NCBI GenBank assembly: GCA_902633585.1
Contig: CACPGZ010000006.1
Location: forward strand, 1 to 35,614
Direction of reading: 5' to 3'
Length of the DNA: 35,614 nt
From: an uncultured Pelagibacteraceae bacterium
GTDB lineage: Bacteria > Pseudomonadota > Alphaproteobacteria > Pelagibacterales > Pelagibacteraceae
Shown: in pieces, positions 9,401 through 17,897 of the stretch
Layout of the letters: each line of letters begins with the position of its first letter
How positions within the stretch are numbered: the first letter of the stretch is position 1
Made by a program: the position numbers and the translations under genes
Notes under the pieces: generated by a model
What the model was told of the DNA's origin: nothing
Databases searched by the model: none
Seen by the model: only the letters and a program-made list of their open reading frames with translations

Positions 9401-9463
9401 GTGACCGTAGCAGATCCTGTTTTTTTAGATAAAAAAGGTGAAAGATTAAATGCTAAATTATAA
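6452..9463 (+). CDS. soxA: Sarcosine oxidase, alpha subunit
   Basis: Largest subunit (1003 aa) of the tetrameric sarcosine oxidase. Domains in order: an N-terminal ferredoxin-like fold without the iron-sulfur cysteines (about 15-100, with GYKGDTLASALLAND), a disulfide-oxidoreductase-type NAD+ binding module (GAGISG at 176-181, then ATGAIERP), and a C-terminal half related to the GcvT aminomethyltransferase (from about residue 620) which holds the folate site that receives the methylene group. Length and order match the family. It overlaps soxG by 14 nt. Nothing looks broken. The GcvT-like half on its own could be mistaken for aminomethyltransferase or dimethylglycine dehydrogenase, but the operon settles the identity. 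Confidence 0.96.
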   Translation: MSKNLRFKSSKLVDETYRISFKFNNKTYFGYKGDTLASALLANDVHLVGRSFKYHRPRGIMTAGSEEPNAIIQLHDNTSRTEPNVRATEIEIYEGLVASSQNCWPSVNFDIGGINNILSPILPAGFYYKTFMWPKSFWEKYEYFIRKSAGLGKSPKEADPDIYEHKYIHCDVLIIGAGISGIMAAKMSAKNGLKTLLVDEKSFLGGSSIYDNSEFSKINNQITSSWLEKEINEISKLENLEIKTRTSVAAFHGYNFLLARENLTDHLPMNQRENKIRHRLLKIRAKKVISATGAIERPLIFDNNDRPGVLLSSAMKKYIDLYGVACGENNILFTNNDTAYETAMSMVQRGIKVNAIIDNREEIDSKLSYEIEKNNIRIFKGYTVVDTYGYKRISGLSIMELSKDGQKVIGKKIKLSCDSLGVSGGWTPAVHLFTQSGGKLKFRDDDQVFIPNKYPSDQLSIGSCNGDLSLEEITTNTILSVKKFLNINNTDYKTFEIITGINKSKRNIWLLPSDKILGKTKSFVDYQNDATAKDIKLALREGFRSIEHVKRYTTTGMGTDQGKLGNMHALGIISETAGTKMGEHGTTTFRPPYTPLTFGTIVGRNVGKFFDIVRRTPIHDWHVTNNAKFENVGQWKRAWYYPKVNENMNQAVQRESKAARDSAGILDASTLGKIDIQGTDASEFLNRVYTNAWSKLAIGKCRYGLMLNEDGMVYDDGVTTRLDENHYIMTTTTGGAANVLEKLEDYLQTEWPELDVYLSSVTDHYATISVCGPHSKKIVSKVIPDLDFSDEKFPHMSFKNTKIGQIKCRVMRISFTGEQSYEINIQSNYGKSVWKKCMEAGKDFNITPYGTETMHLLRAEKGFIIVGQDTDATMTPIDLQMDWIVSKKKYDFIGKRSLYRSDTIKDDRKQLVGLLTENPEEVLEEGAQIVADIKKSPIEMLGHVTSSYYSPNLNKSIALGVVKGGKKMLGQKLIIPMENKNINVTVADPVFLDKKGERLNAKL

Positions 9464-10013
9464 TCAAACAATAAAAGAAAAAAAATCATATCAAGGTCTA
9501 CAAATGAATGAGGTTAAACCTGTCATGAAATTGATAGTAAGGGGTAAAAAAAGAGAATTTTTATCAGCTATTGGTAAGTCTTTAAATATGGTCTTACCTA
9601 TAAAAGCAAATACTTCTACTCAAACTGAAAAGTTGACTGCCTTATGGTTGAGTCCTGATGAATGGATGATTTTTTCAAATGGTGTTGTTAAAGGAAATAC
9701 AAATACATACGATACAGAAATAATTCTCAATAAGAATATTTGCAAATTAAATTTAGGAGCTGTTGTAGATGTAACAGACCAATATGTTAGAATTGTATTA
9801 AAAGGAGATAAAGTCTACGATTTATTTCAGACTGGTTCACCTTTTAATTTTAATGAATTCAGAAACAAAATTGGGTCTGTAACTCAAACAATTATCGCAA
9901 AAGTTGATGTTATTATTCACAATCAAAATCAAAATGAGGTCAATTTGTTCGTAAGGCGTTCTTTTTCTGAGCATTTATTCTCTTGGATGAATGATAGTGC
10001 GTCAAGATTATAG
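9450..10013 (+). CDS. soxG: Sarcosine oxidase, gamma subunit
   Basis: Fourth subunit (187 aa) of the sarcosine oxidase complex, a GcvT-like fold that packs against the alpha subunit. Recognisable parts are the WLSPDEWMI motif, the central VDVTDQYVRIVLKG segment and the C-terminal FVRRSFSEHLFSWM. The start at 9450 lies inside the end of soxA and has AGGTG at 9436-9440 in front of it. An alternative ATG at 9504, also with an AAGG at 9493-9496, would give 169 aa, and I cannot decide between them. Sequence conservation in this subunit is generally low, so the assignment leans on position as well as motifs. Confidence 0.92.
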   Translation: MLNYNQTIKEKKSYQGLQMNEVKPVMKLIVRGKKREFLSAIGKSLNMVLPIKANTSTQTEKLTALWLSPDEWMIFSNGVVKGNTNTYDTEIILNKNICKLNLGAVVDVTDQYVRIVLKGDKVYDLFQTGSPFNFNEFRNKIGSVTQTIIAKVDVIIHNQNQNEVNLFVRRSFSEHLFSWMNDSASRL

Positions 10014-10047
10014 TCTCATTTAAATCTCAAATAAGTTAAATAAAATC

Positions 10048-10815
10048 ATGAAAAAATTATTACTTATAGCATTATTTGCTTTTTTACCCTTCTCATCTAA
10101 CGCAGACTCTAATTTAGATAAAATTTTATCATCTGGAGTATTAAAAGTTGGAACTACAGGCGACTGGGATCCAATGACAGTTAAAGATCCTGCAACGAAT
10201 AAATATAAAGGCTTTGATATAGATGTGATGAATGAACTTGCAAAAGACATGGGTGTTAAGGTTGAGTTTGTGCCAGCAGAGTGGAAAACGATTGTATCTG
10301 GAATAACATCTGCAAGATATGACATATCAACTAGTGTTACAAAAACCCCAAAAAGAGCAGAAGTGGCTGGTTTCACGGATACATATTACAAATATGCTAC
10401 TGTGCCACTTGTCCTAAAAAAGAACTTAAAAAAATTTCCAACTTGGAATTCTTTAAATAATTCAAAAGTAACTATTGCAACTACTCTTGGTACTTCTCAA
10501 GAGGAAAAGGCAAAAGAATTTTTTCCAAAATCAAAATTAAATTCAATTGAAGCACCAGCGAGAGACTTTCAAGAGGTATTAGCAGGGAGAGCGGATGGTA
10601 ATATCACAAGTTCAACAGAGGCAAATAAATTAGTTATTAAATATCCTCAGTTAGCAATTGTTCCAGATGGTGGAAAAAATCCAGCATTTTTAGCTATGAT
10701 GGTCCCTAAAGGTGATAATAAATGGAACGAGTATGTGAACAGCTGGATCAAGAAGAAAAAATCATCTGGCTTCTTCACTAAATTGTTATCTAAATACAAT
10801 CTAAAAAGTTTATAA
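10048..10815 (+). CDS. Periplasmic solute-binding protein, amino-acid/cyclohexadienyl dehydratase-like family
   Basis: 255 residues with a signal peptide cut after about Ala19 (SSNA-D), then the type II periplasmic binding fold of the polar amino acid uptake family. Marks are [37 protein letters not shown] and ARYDISTS. It resembles the branch that includes the periplasmic enzyme cyclohexadienyl dehydratase (PheC). Glu191 in STEANKL falls where PheC has a glutamate that I recall as catalytic, although many pure binding proteins also have an acid nearby. A permease gene follows after 40 bases, so transport is the likeliest role. It lies 34 bases after soxG and may be co-transcribed with the sarcosine oxidase genes. 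The ligand is unknown. Confidence 0.85.
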   Translation: MKKLLLIALFAFLPFSSNADSNLDKILSSGVLKVGTTGDWDPMTVKDPATNKYKGFDIDVMNELAKDMGVKVEFVPAEWKTIVSGITSARYDISTSVTKTPKRAEVAGFTDTYYKYATVPLVLKKNLKKFPTWNSLNNSKVTIATTLGTSQEEKAKEFFPKSKLNSIEAPARDFQEVLAGRADGNITSSTEANKLVIKYPQLAIVPDGGKNPAFLAMMVPKGDNKWNEYVNSWIKKKKSSGFFTKLLSKYNLKSL

Positions 10816-10855
10816 TAAATTAGTATTTAATTTTTTATTCTTTATAACATAAAGA

Positions 10856-11587
10856 GTGAGAAATTTAGTTTTTTTACTTTTAGTCCTTCCTTTAACCTCG
10901 TGTGGTAAAAGTGAATTAAACTGGTTGATATTATCTCCTCAAAACATTGAGGGTTTAACAAATCTTAAATTTCTTTTAAGTGGTTTAACTACCACCATAT
11001 ATATTTCGATAATTTCGATTGTTATATCAATATTGATTGGTCTTTTAATTGCCATACCATCACTTTCAAAAAATAAATTCTTAACTTATCTTAATATTAG
11101 TTATGTAGAAATTGTGAGAGCAATTCCTTTACTGGTTTTAATTTTATGGATTTATTATGGACTACCAATAATGACAGGAATTAGCTTTAGCCCATTTGTT
11201 TCAGGTATAATAGCATTATCTATAAGTGAAAGTGCTTTCCAAGCTGAAATTTTTAGAGCCGGAATAAACTCGATTAAAAAAGCACAATGGGAGGCTGGAA
11301 GTTCTTTGGGTTTAGGTTTTTTCAGAAAATTAAGATTTGTTATATTGCCTCAGGCAATTAAGAATATTTTACCAGCTATTGGAAATCAGTTTGTTTACGT
11401 ACTTAAAATGTCATCCCTTGTATCAATTATTGGAATTGGTGATTTAACTAGAAAAGCTAATGAATTAGTTGTAACAACCTATAGGCCATTAGAAATATAT
11501 ACATTTCTGATTCTTGAATATCTGGTCCTAATATTGATTGTTTCTTACTTAGTAAGGAAGTTAGAAAAAAAATTACAAAAAGACTAA
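10856..11587 (+). CDS. Polar amino acid-type ABC transporter permease (HisM/GlnP family) with an N-terminal lipobox-like segment
   Basis: Inner-membrane permease of 243 residues, using GTG at 10856 because no in-frame ATG occurs before the core. About five membrane segments follow residue 38. The EAA-type coupling loop is present (EIFRAGINSIKKAQWEAGSSLG at about 131-152 with VILPQA after it), where the ATPase docks. The first 16 residues look like a lipoprotein signal, hydrophobic and ending LTSC with Cys16, unusual for a permease. It follows the binding-protein gene. No ATP-binding subunit gene is near, since the next gene runs in the opposite direction and overlaps this one by 4 bases. It probably forms a homodimer and uses an ATPase encoded elsewhere (inference). 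Confidence 0.88.
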   Translation: MRNLVFLLLVLPLTSCGKSELNWLILSPQNIEGLTNLKFLLSGLTTTIYISIISIVISILIGLLIAIPSLSKNKFLTYLNISYVEIVRAIPLLVLILWIYYGLPIMTGISFSPFVSGIIALSISESAFQAEIFRAGINSIKKAQWEAGSSLGLGFFRKLRFVILPQAIKNILPAIGNQFVYVLKMSSLVSIIGIGDLTRKANELVVTTYRPLEIYTFLILEYLVLILIVSYLVRKLEKKLQKD

Positions 11588-12063
11588 TTTTTTCTTCTAT
11601 AATCCCAAGGATACTCAAACGTCATTGACCACATACCTTTTTTATTTTTTTTTGCATATTTTTCATCTTCAATAAATTTTGTTGAATATTTCCTATAAGC
11701 AAAAGCAAATCCCTCTCTAACAAGATACTTAGATAAACTTTGATTATTTACAAAACATTCAGCTAAAATTCTCTTATATCGATCTACACCCTCATTGACA
11801 CATTTTACCTTATTATTACCTATCTTATTAATAAGTAATTCTTTTGCCCGTATCCCACATCTAATTACCTCGTTATTATTTTTGCATACTTGTTTAATTT
11901 CAGGAGTATCAATGCCGTTAAAACGAATTTTTTCACCATTTAAATGAATAGTATCTCCATCAACAACTTTTGCTATGTTGGATTTAAGATCATAAGAAGA
12001 AATTAAAAAAAATATTAGACAAATACTAATAAGTAAAAAGACTTTTATTTTGTTTAAAAACAT
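11584..12063 (-). CDS. Thermonuclease-family (SNase-like) exported nuclease
   Basis: 159 residues: an N-terminal hydrophobic segment (about 7-23) that is a signal peptide or anchor, then a staphylococcal nuclease domain. Metal and catalytic positions are kept: Asp35 and Asp37 (VVDGDTI), Arg47, Asp52-Thr53-Pro54-Glu55 (IDTPE) and Arg98 (VDRYKRILAE), matching Asp19/Asp21, Arg35, Asp40-Glu43 and Arg87 of the staphylococcal enzyme. The C-terminal YPWDYRR is common in bacterial YncB-like members. It probably cuts DNA or RNA outside the cytoplasm. The start overlaps the MATE gene by 38 nt, and the stop overlaps the convergent permease by 4 nt. Nucleic acid scavenging is a reasonable but unproved role. 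Confidence 0.88.
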   Translation of the reverse strand: MFLNKIKVFLLISICLIFFLISSYDLKSNIAKVVDGDTIHLNGEKIRFNGIDTPEIKQVCKNNNEVIRCGIRAKELLINKIGNNKVKCVNEGVDRYKRILAECFVNNQSLSKYLVREGFAFAYRKYSTKFIEDEKYAKKNKKGMWSMTFEYPWDYRRKN

Positions 12064-13396
12064 TGTTCAAAAAATACCCAATAAACACAAGAACTGCAAT
12101 TCCCATAAACCAATTTGTTACTAATATTGTGTAAAAAATATCCTCATAATCTCCCCCTTTAATATTAATTACATACCACAAACTTAAAAATGGAAGTGCT
12201 GTTAGTCTTAAAATACTTAAGTAAAGACTGTATAATGGTCTTTTAACTGCTTGGAATAGTGCAGTTGTTATAAAAAAAACAGGATAAATTGGACCAATCA
12301 GTGCAGCAATTTTTAGATATATTGTACCGTGTTTTATTGCCTCTAAATTATCAGTAAATAAAGAAACTAAAAACTCTGCGCCCAAAAAAATTACTATTCC
12401 TGCACAAATCATAAAAGATGATCCAAAATAAAGAGCCTTTTTATATAATTCTCTTAATCTATCAAAATTTTTTGCACCAAAATTTTGTCCTCCAATGGAC
12501 AGGACTGCTGTATTTAGACCAATAACTGGAAGTAAAAAAACTTGTTCAATTCGTAAAGCAGCACCGTAACCAGCAGTGGCTAAATCTCCAAATTTACCAA
12601 TGAAGTAAAGAATATTGAATATACCAACACCAATTAACAACATACTGAACATTACAGGAATTGTTTGATACAGAAGTTCTCCTAGAAGGTTAAATTTTGG
12701 TATAAAACATTCGGGCTTAAGATATTGCTTTAATTCACAACAATAAACTTTGTAAGCTAAATATAGAAGACCGATAAATTGTGCTACTACAGTTGCAATA
12801 GCAAGTCCAGCTATACCAAAAGCTGGTATAAAGCCATAACCAAAAATAAATAACGGATTTAGAATAATGTTTAAAAAGAAACCAAAAATTAAAACGTTTC
12901 TATAGCTTTTTGTATCCCCTTGTGCATTTAAAGTTCCATTTAAAGAAATCTGAATCATAACTATTATTGTTCCATAAAAAATTACATCCAGATATCTTCT
13001 AGTCAAAATAATTCCCTCTTGATCTGATCCCATAAGAGAAAGTAGGAAATCTGAAACATTTAAACCAAAAAGAGTTACGAGAATTGACAAAAAGATTGCA
13101 AATATAATTGATTGGGCAACAAATAGTGATGCCTTCCTTTTATTCTTAGCACCTATATTATTTCCAATTAAGGTATTAGTTCCTGCCGTTAATCCAACTC
13201 CTATAGCAATAATGGTAAAGTAAATTGGAAAAGATTTTGCAATAGCTGCTATTGCTTCAGCAGATATTCTTCCTGCGAACCAAGTATCTACTAAATTGTA
13301 AAAAGTTTGAAATAGTGAACCAACACTTGCTGGGATAGTAACTTTTCTAAGCAAAAACCATATTGGATCTTTAGTTAGTTTGAAAAATTGTGACAA
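12026..13396 (-). CDS. MATE family multidrug/metabolite efflux protein
   Basis: Inner-membrane exporter of the MATE family: 456 residues, about 12 membrane helices in two homologous halves. Family-like segments include PASVGSLFQTFYNLVDTW in helix 1, the NTLIGNNIGAKNKRKA loop, and the matching QNFGAKNFDRLRELY in the second half. MATE proteins export organic cations or secondary metabolites using Na+ or H+ gradients, and the substrate is unknown here. The start is a TTG at 13396. It is supported by AAGGA five bases upstream, and no ATG is in frame between it and the trhO stop 8 bases before. It sits within a closely spaced minus-strand run, between trhO and the nuclease. Confidence 0.92.
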   Translation of the reverse strand: MSQFFKLTKDPIWFLLRKVTIPASVGSLFQTFYNLVDTWFAGRISAEAIAAIAKSFPIYFTIIAIGVGLTAGTNTLIGNNIGAKNKRKASLFVAQSIIFAIFLSILVTLFGLNVSDFLLSLMGSDQEGIILTRRYLDVIFYGTIIVMIQISLNGTLNAQGDTKSYRNVLIFGFFLNIILNPLFIFGYGFIPAFGIAGLAIATVVAQFIGLLYLAYKVYCCELKQYLKPECFIPKFNLLGELLYQTIPVMFSMLLIGVGIFNILYFIGKFGDLATAGYGAALRIEQVFLLPVIGLNTAVLSIGGQNFGAKNFDRLRELYKKALYFGSSFMICAGIVIFLGAEFLVSLFTDNLEAIKHGTIYLKIAALIGPIYPVFFITTALFQAVKRPLYSLYLSILRLTALPFLSLWYVINIKGGDYEDIFYTILVTNWFMGIAVLVFIGYFLNNVFKQNKSLFTY

Positions 13397-13404
13397 ATGA
13401 ATCC

Positions 13405-14313
13405 TTAATTAAATTCTTTTTGAAAATTATATTTTTTTCCTGAAAGTTTTGCCCTGTATATCTGACTTTGTCTCATTCTAAAACGAGATTTTTGACCTTT
13501 TGAGAGTTTATTAAAACAATTGGGGCAAGTTACACCCTCTTCATATTTTTCAGATTTTTTATCCTTAACTGAAATTGGTTGCCTGCATCCACCACAAATT
13601 GAATATGTTCCTTGTGCTAATCCGTGTTTTAAACTTACTCTGTTGTCAAATACAAAACATTCACCTATCCATAAACTATTTTTTTGTTTTACTTTCTTTA
13701 AATAATTCAGAATTCCACCTTTTAATTGATAAATATTCCTAAAACCTTTATTCTCTAAATATACAGACGCTTTTTCACATCTAATTCCTCCGGTGCAAAA
13801 CATGGCTATTGGTTGCTCTTTTTTTAGCTTTTTTAAGTACCTAGGAAAATCTCTAAAGTTACCTATTTTAGGGTTTACTGATTTTTTAAAAGAACCAACT
13901 TTATGTTCAAAAGGTTTTCTTGCATCTAATAAAAGAGTTTTTTTATTTTTTATTAATTTATTCCATTCAGTTGGCTCAATATGACTATTCTTTTTTTTTA
14001 ATCTATTCGTCATTTTTAAGTCCATCGGTACAACTTCCTTTTTGATTTTAACTTTTGGTTTATGAAAAGGTTGAAATCTACTTTTAGAATTATTAAAACT
14101 ATCAAATTCTTTTATATTCAAACTTTTTTTAATTTTAATAATTACGGTTTTAATATTCTTATTTATTCCAGATATAGATCCATTTAAGCCCTCTTTGGAT
14201 ATGATAATTGATCCATTGATGTTTTTATCTAACAAGAGATTACTCAATTTTATTTGGTTTTTTTTTAAATTATTTATTTTTTGAAATTTATAAAAACCAA
14301 ATATTGTGAACAT
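13405..14313 (-). CDS. trhO: tRNA uridine(34) hydroxylase, rhodanese-domain protein
   Basis: 302 residues of the TrhO/YceA (UPF0176) family, which hydroxylates U34 in the wobble position of certain tRNAs as the first step to 5-methoxyuridine or 5-carboxymethoxyuridine. Order: an acylphosphatase-like N-terminal domain (about 1-95, with SKEGLNGSISG), a rhodanese domain (about 112-215, with DARKPFEHKVGSF and the loop CTGGIRC at 173-179, Cys173 expected to be the active cysteine), then a C-terminal Cys cluster (CGGC...CPNC). The start overlaps the O-methyltransferase stop by one base (TAATG). It sits downstream of the tRNA-dependent amidotransferase genes, so the unit has a tRNA theme. Confidence 0.92.
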   Translation of the reverse strand: MFTIFGFYKFQKINNLKKNQIKLSNLLLDKNINGSIIISKEGLNGSISGINKNIKTVIIKIKKSLNIKEFDSFNNSKSRFQPFHKPKVKIKKEVVPMDLKMTNRLKKKNSHIEPTEWNKLIKNKKTLLLDARKPFEHKVGSFKKSVNPKIGNFRDFPRYLKKLKKEQPIAMFCTGGIRCEKASVYLENKGFRNIYQLKGGILNYLKKVKQKNSLWIGECFVFDNRVSLKHGLAQGTYSICGGCRQPISVKDKKSEKYEEGVTCPNCFNKLSKGQKSRFRMRQSQIYRAKLSGKKYNFQKEFN

Positions 14314-14963
14314 TAAACCTTCCTACAAACAGTCATTCCATCACCAAATGGTACCATGACTTTTTCAATTCTATTATCTTTAGAGATAAAATCATTCAAA
14401 TCCCTTATGCTTTTAGTATATTTATCATTAAAATCTTTATTAATAACTTCTCCATGCCATAATACATTGTCAATTATCACTAAACCCTCTTTATTCAATA
14501 GATCTAACGAAATCTCATAATATTTTTTGTAATTCATTTTATCTGCATCAATAAAGACTAAATCAAATTTTTTATTTCTAATACTCATCAAAGTTTCTAA
14601 TGCTGGTTTAATTATAGTTTTAATTTTATGATTTTGTTTAGCTTTTTTAAAAAATTTTTGAGCAACTTTGTTTGTCTCCTCATTTTTATCTAATGCTATT
14701 ATACTTCCTTCATTAGGTAATGCTAAAGCCATAGATAACGTACTTAAACCTGTAAAAGTTCCAATCTCTAGAACTTTTTTAATTTTAGAAACCTTAATAA
14801 TCAAATGTAGAAATTGACATTGAGAAATAGATATCTGCATTCTTTTTATATCACCAAGTGATAAATTATAATCTATTATTTCTTTTTGAATTGGATGTAA
14901 TTTAAGACCATTCTTTAGAATGTAATCTTGTAAATGTTTGGTGATGTTAAGGTCTGAACCCAT
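14313..14963 (-). CDS. Class I SAM-dependent O-methyltransferase (caffeoyl-CoA/catechol type)
   Basis: 216 residues of the COG4122-type O-methyltransferase family. The SAM-binding motif I is VLEIGTFTG (64-72). The post-I acidic loop is ALDKNEE, and FDLVFIDADKMNYKKYYE carries the metal-binding aspartates of the catechol/caffeoyl-CoA subgroup, followed by VIIDNVLWHGEV. The acceptor in bacteria is mostly unknown. It starts 4 bases after the gatB stop and overlaps trhO by one base. One idea worth noting is that TrhO makes 5-hydroxyuridine in tRNA, which is then O-methylated by other enzymes (TrmR in Bacillus is of this same O-methyltransferase family). This neighbour might therefore be the 5-methoxyuridine-forming partner (inference). 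Confidence 0.9.
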   Translation of the reverse strand: MGSDLNITKHLQDYILKNGLKLHPIQKEIIDYNLSLGDIKRMQISISQCQFLHLIIKVSKIKKVLEIGTFTGLSTLSMALALPNEGSIIALDKNEETNKVAQKFFKKAKQNHKIKTIIKPALETLMSIRNKKFDLVFIDADKMNYKKYYEISLDLLNKEGLVIIDNVLWHGEVINKDFNDKYTKSIRDLNDFISKDNRIEKVMVPFGDGMTVCRKV

Positions 14964-14967
14964 AACC

Positions 14968-16443
14968 TTATAATTTTTTCTTTAGGATCTCATTGATTAA
15001 CTGAGGGTTAGCTTTTCCACCTGATGCTTTCATTGCTTGACCAACAAAAAAACCAAAAAGTTTTTCTTTACCTTGTTTATATTCAATAGCTTTTTCTCTA
15101 TTATCATTGATTATTTTATCAATTAAAGACTCTAAAGCTTTTGGATCACTTTGTTGTTTTAATCCTTTTTCCTCAACAATTTTTTGTGGATCTTTATCTC
15201 CATCAATCATTAATTCAAAAACGGTTTTCGCTATTTTTCCTGAAATGGTTCCATTCTTAATTAGATTAATCAATATAGCGAAATTCTTAGCACTCACTGG
15301 ACTTTGAGAAATTTCTAACCCTTTGCTATTTAAAATGGCAAATAATTCACCAGTTATCCAATTAACTGCTAACTTAATATCCTTATTTTTACCCATTTTA
15401 GTTACAACTTCTTCAAAGTATTTTGCAGTATCAATATCAGATACTAAAATATTAGCTTCATAAGGAGACAATTTAAACTCTTCAATAAATCTTCTCTTTT
15501 TATCATCCGGAAGTTCTGGAATATCATTTCTAAGTTCTTCAATAAATTTTTCAGAAACCTCTAAAGGTAATAGATCAGGGTCAGGAAAATATCTGTAATC
15601 ATGAGCATCTTCTTTCGATCTCATTGACCTTGTCTCATTTTTCTTTGTATCAAAAAGTCTCGTTTCTTGATCAATAGTTTTGCCCTCTTCCATTAAGTCA
15701 ACTTGTCTATTAGCTTCATATTCTATTGCCATTTGCATAAATTTAATTGAATTAACGTTTTTAATTTCACATCGAGTCCCAAATTCTTTTGAGCCTTTTG
15801 GTCTTACAGATACGTTCACATCAGCTCTTAAAGAACCTTCTTGCATGTTTCCATCACAAGTTCCTAGATACCTCATTATAGATCGTAATTTTTTGATGTA
15901 AGAATTAACCTCATCTGGAGATCTTAGATCAGGCTTGCTCACTATTTCCATTAAAGCTACCCCTGATCTATTTAAATCTACAAACGTATTTTGTGGGTCA
16001 AGATCATGAATACTTTTTCCAGCGTCTTGTTCTAGATGTAATCTTTCTATACCAACTTCTTTTTGACCATTTGGCATATCCAAAATAACTTTGCCCTCAC
16101 CTACTATTGGATCTTTAAATTGTGAAATTTGATATCCTTGAGGTAAATCAGCATAAAAATAATTTTTTCTATCAAATACTGAACGTTTATTAATTTTTGC
16201 ATTAAGGCCAATACCAGTTTTAATTGCTTGTTTAACACAAAATTCATTAATTACTGGTAACATACCTGGAAATGCAGCATCAACTAAACTAACTTGTGTA
16301 TTAGGTTCTGCTCCAAATTTGGTTGCAGAAGTAGAAAATAATTTTGACTCAGATAAAACTTGAGCATGGACTTCTAAACCAATTACCACTTCATACTGAT
16401 TGTCTTTTCGATTAATCAAATATTCTGAATTTTTTTTACTCAT
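14968..16443 (-). CDS. gatB: Asp-tRNA(Asn)/Glu-tRNA(Gln) amidotransferase subunit B
   Basis: Subunit B of the GatCAB amidotransferase. It activates and binds the misacylated tRNA so that Glu-tRNA(Gln) or Asp-tRNA(Asn) is amidated with ammonia from GatA. I take the ATG at 16443 (491 aa) rather than a TTG at 16455. This gives the standard 4-base ATGA overlap with gatA and starts 18 residues before the conserved [21 protein letters not shown] (kinase-like cradle) and the C-terminal YqeY-like helical domain, ending near [17 protein letters not shown], are present. Presence of GatCAB implies that the cell lacks either glutaminyl- or asparaginyl-tRNA synthetase, as in most alphaproteobacteria. Confidence 0.97.
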   Translation of the reverse strand: MSKKNSEYLINRKDNQYEVVIGLEVHAQVLSESKLFSTSATKFGAEPNTQVSLVDAAFPGMLPVINEFCVKQAIKTGIGLNAKINKRSVFDRKNYFYADLPQGYQISQFKDPIVGEGKVILDMPNGQKEVGIERLHLEQDAGKSIHDLDPQNTFVDLNRSGVALMEIVSKPDLRSPDEVNSYIKKLRSIMRYLGTCDGNMQEGSLRADVNVSVRPKGSKEFGTRCEIKNVNSIKFMQMAIEYEANRQVDLMEEGKTIDQETRLFDTKKNETRSMRSKEDAHDYRYFPDPDLLPLEVSEKFIEELRNDIPELPDDKKRRFIEEFKLSPYEANILVSDIDTAKYFEEVVTKMGKNKDIKLAVNWITGELFAILNSKGLEISQSPVSAKNFAILINLIKNGTISGKIAKTVFELMIDGDKDPQKIVEEKGLKQQSDPKALESLIDKIINDNREKAIEYKQGKEKLFGFFVGQAMKASGGKANPQLINEILKKKL

Positions 16444-17897
16444 TTTATCCACCAATCAGTAATTTTGTTTTTAAAATTGATCTTTTCCTCCATAGCATAA
16501 GCTATATTCAATATATTTTGTTCATCAAAAGCTTTGCCTATAATTTGTAAACCCAAAGGATAACCATTTGAGTCATGTCCTGCAGGTATTGAGATTGCTG
16601 GAAGCCCAGCTAAGTTAACAGGAACAGTAAATATATCATTTAGATACATCGAGACTGGGTCATTTGTTTTTTCACCTATTTTGAATGCTGAGCTCGGTGC
16701 TGAAGGAGTTAAAATTGCATCGATTTTTTTATATACGTCATCAAAATCATTTTTAATAAGTTTTCTCACTTTTTGAGCTTTAAGATAATATGCATCATAG
16801 TACCCAGAAGACAAAACGTAAGTTCCAATCATAATTCTTCTTTGAACTTCAGTTCCAAAACCTTCTGATCTTGTTTTTTCATACATATCAATTAAATTTT
16901 CTCCTTTAGCTCTAAATCCATACTTAACACCGTCATATCTTGCTAAGTTTGATGATGCCTCTGCTGGAGCAACGATATAATAGGTTGGTAAGGCATAACT
17001 TGTGTTCGGCAGAGAAATATCAATTGTTTCAGCACCACAATCTTTAATATACTGAATGCCTTTTTGCCAAAGATCTTCAATTTCTTTTGGCATTCCATCA
17101 ACTCTATATTCTTTTGGTATTCCAATTTTTTTTCCTTTTATATTATTTGTAAGTTCTTTACTGAAATGATTTCTTTTAAAGTCTATTGAAGTAGAGTCTT
17201 TAGGATCGTAGGAACTAATCACTTCATGTAATAAAGCACAATCTTTAACATTTTGTCCCATTGGTCCTGCTTGATCCAATGATGAGGCAAAAGCAACTAT
17301 CCCATATCTTGAGCAACTTCCATAAGTAGGTTTTAATCCTACAATTCCAGTGAAAGAGGCTGGTTGTCTAATTGATCCACCAGTATCAGTCCCAATTGTA
17401 ATAGGAGTCAATTGTCCAGCTACTGCTGAAGCTGAACCACCAGATGATCCACCTGGAACTAAATCTTTATCAATAGGATTTTGTACATTACCAAAAAAAC
17501 TTGTTTCATTTGATGAACCCATTGCAAACTCATCACAGTTTAACTTACCTAGAAGTATTGCTCCTTCATTCCAGATATTTTCTGTTACGGTTGACTCATA
17601 AGTTGGTACAAAGTTATTCAAAATTTTACTACCAGCAGTTGTTTTAATATTTTTTGTACAAAATAAATCCTTAACTGCCATTGGAATACCAGGCAGTTTT
17701 AAATCTAAATTAGGTTTTTGATCAAATTTTTTTGCTTTATCTACGGCTGATGTAAAATCATTTGTAATATATGCATTCAATTCCTCAGATTTTTCAGATC
17801 TGTCAATAAATGCTTTGGTTACTTCTGTTGAAGAAAGTTTTTTATTTTTTATATTTTCAACTAATTCAGTAAGAGATTGTTTTGTTATATCTGACAT
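16440..17897 (-). CDS. gatA: Asp-tRNA(Asn)/Glu-tRNA(Gln) amidotransferase subunit A
   Basis: Amidase subunit (485 aa) that releases ammonia from glutamine for GatB. The amidase-signature catalytic triad is complete: Lys76 (MAVKDLFC), Ser151 (GGSSGGS) and Ser175 ([10 protein letters not shown]). These are three residues lower than the numbering of the crystallised S. aureus enzyme (Lys79, Ser154, Ser178). The ATG at 17897 overlaps the gatC stop by one base and the stop overlaps gatB by four, so the three subunits should be made in step. No truncation seen. Confidence 0.98.
   Translation of the reverse strand: MSDITKQSLTELVENIKNKKLSSTEVTKAFIDRSEKSEELNAYITNDFTSAVDKAKKFDQKPNLDLKLPGIPMAVKDLFCTKNIKTTAGSKILNNFVPTYESTVTENIWNEGAILLGKLNCDEFAMGSSNETSFFGNVQNPIDKDLVPGGSSGGSASAVAGQLTPITIGTDTGGSIRQPASFTGIVGLKPTYGSCSRYGIVAFASSLDQAGPMGQNVKDCALLHEVISSYDPKDSTSIDFKRNHFSKELTNNIKGKKIGIPKEYRVDGMPKEIEDLWQKGIQYIKDCGAETIDISLPNTSYALPTYYIVAPAEASSNLARYDGVKYGFRAKGENLIDMYEKTRSEGFGTEVQRRIMIGTYVLSSGYYDAYYLKAQKVRKLIKNDFDDVYKKIDAILTPSAPSSAFKIGEKTNDPVSMYLNDIFTVPVNLAGLPAISIPAGHDSNGYPLGLQIIGKAFDEQNILNIAYAMEEKINFKNKITDWWIK

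Noticed and set aside
10020-10376. Minus-strand open frame over the start of the binding-protein gene
   Set aside because: The plus strand encodes a complete signal peptide and binding-protein fold in the same place. No ribosome binding site or family match for the minus frame.
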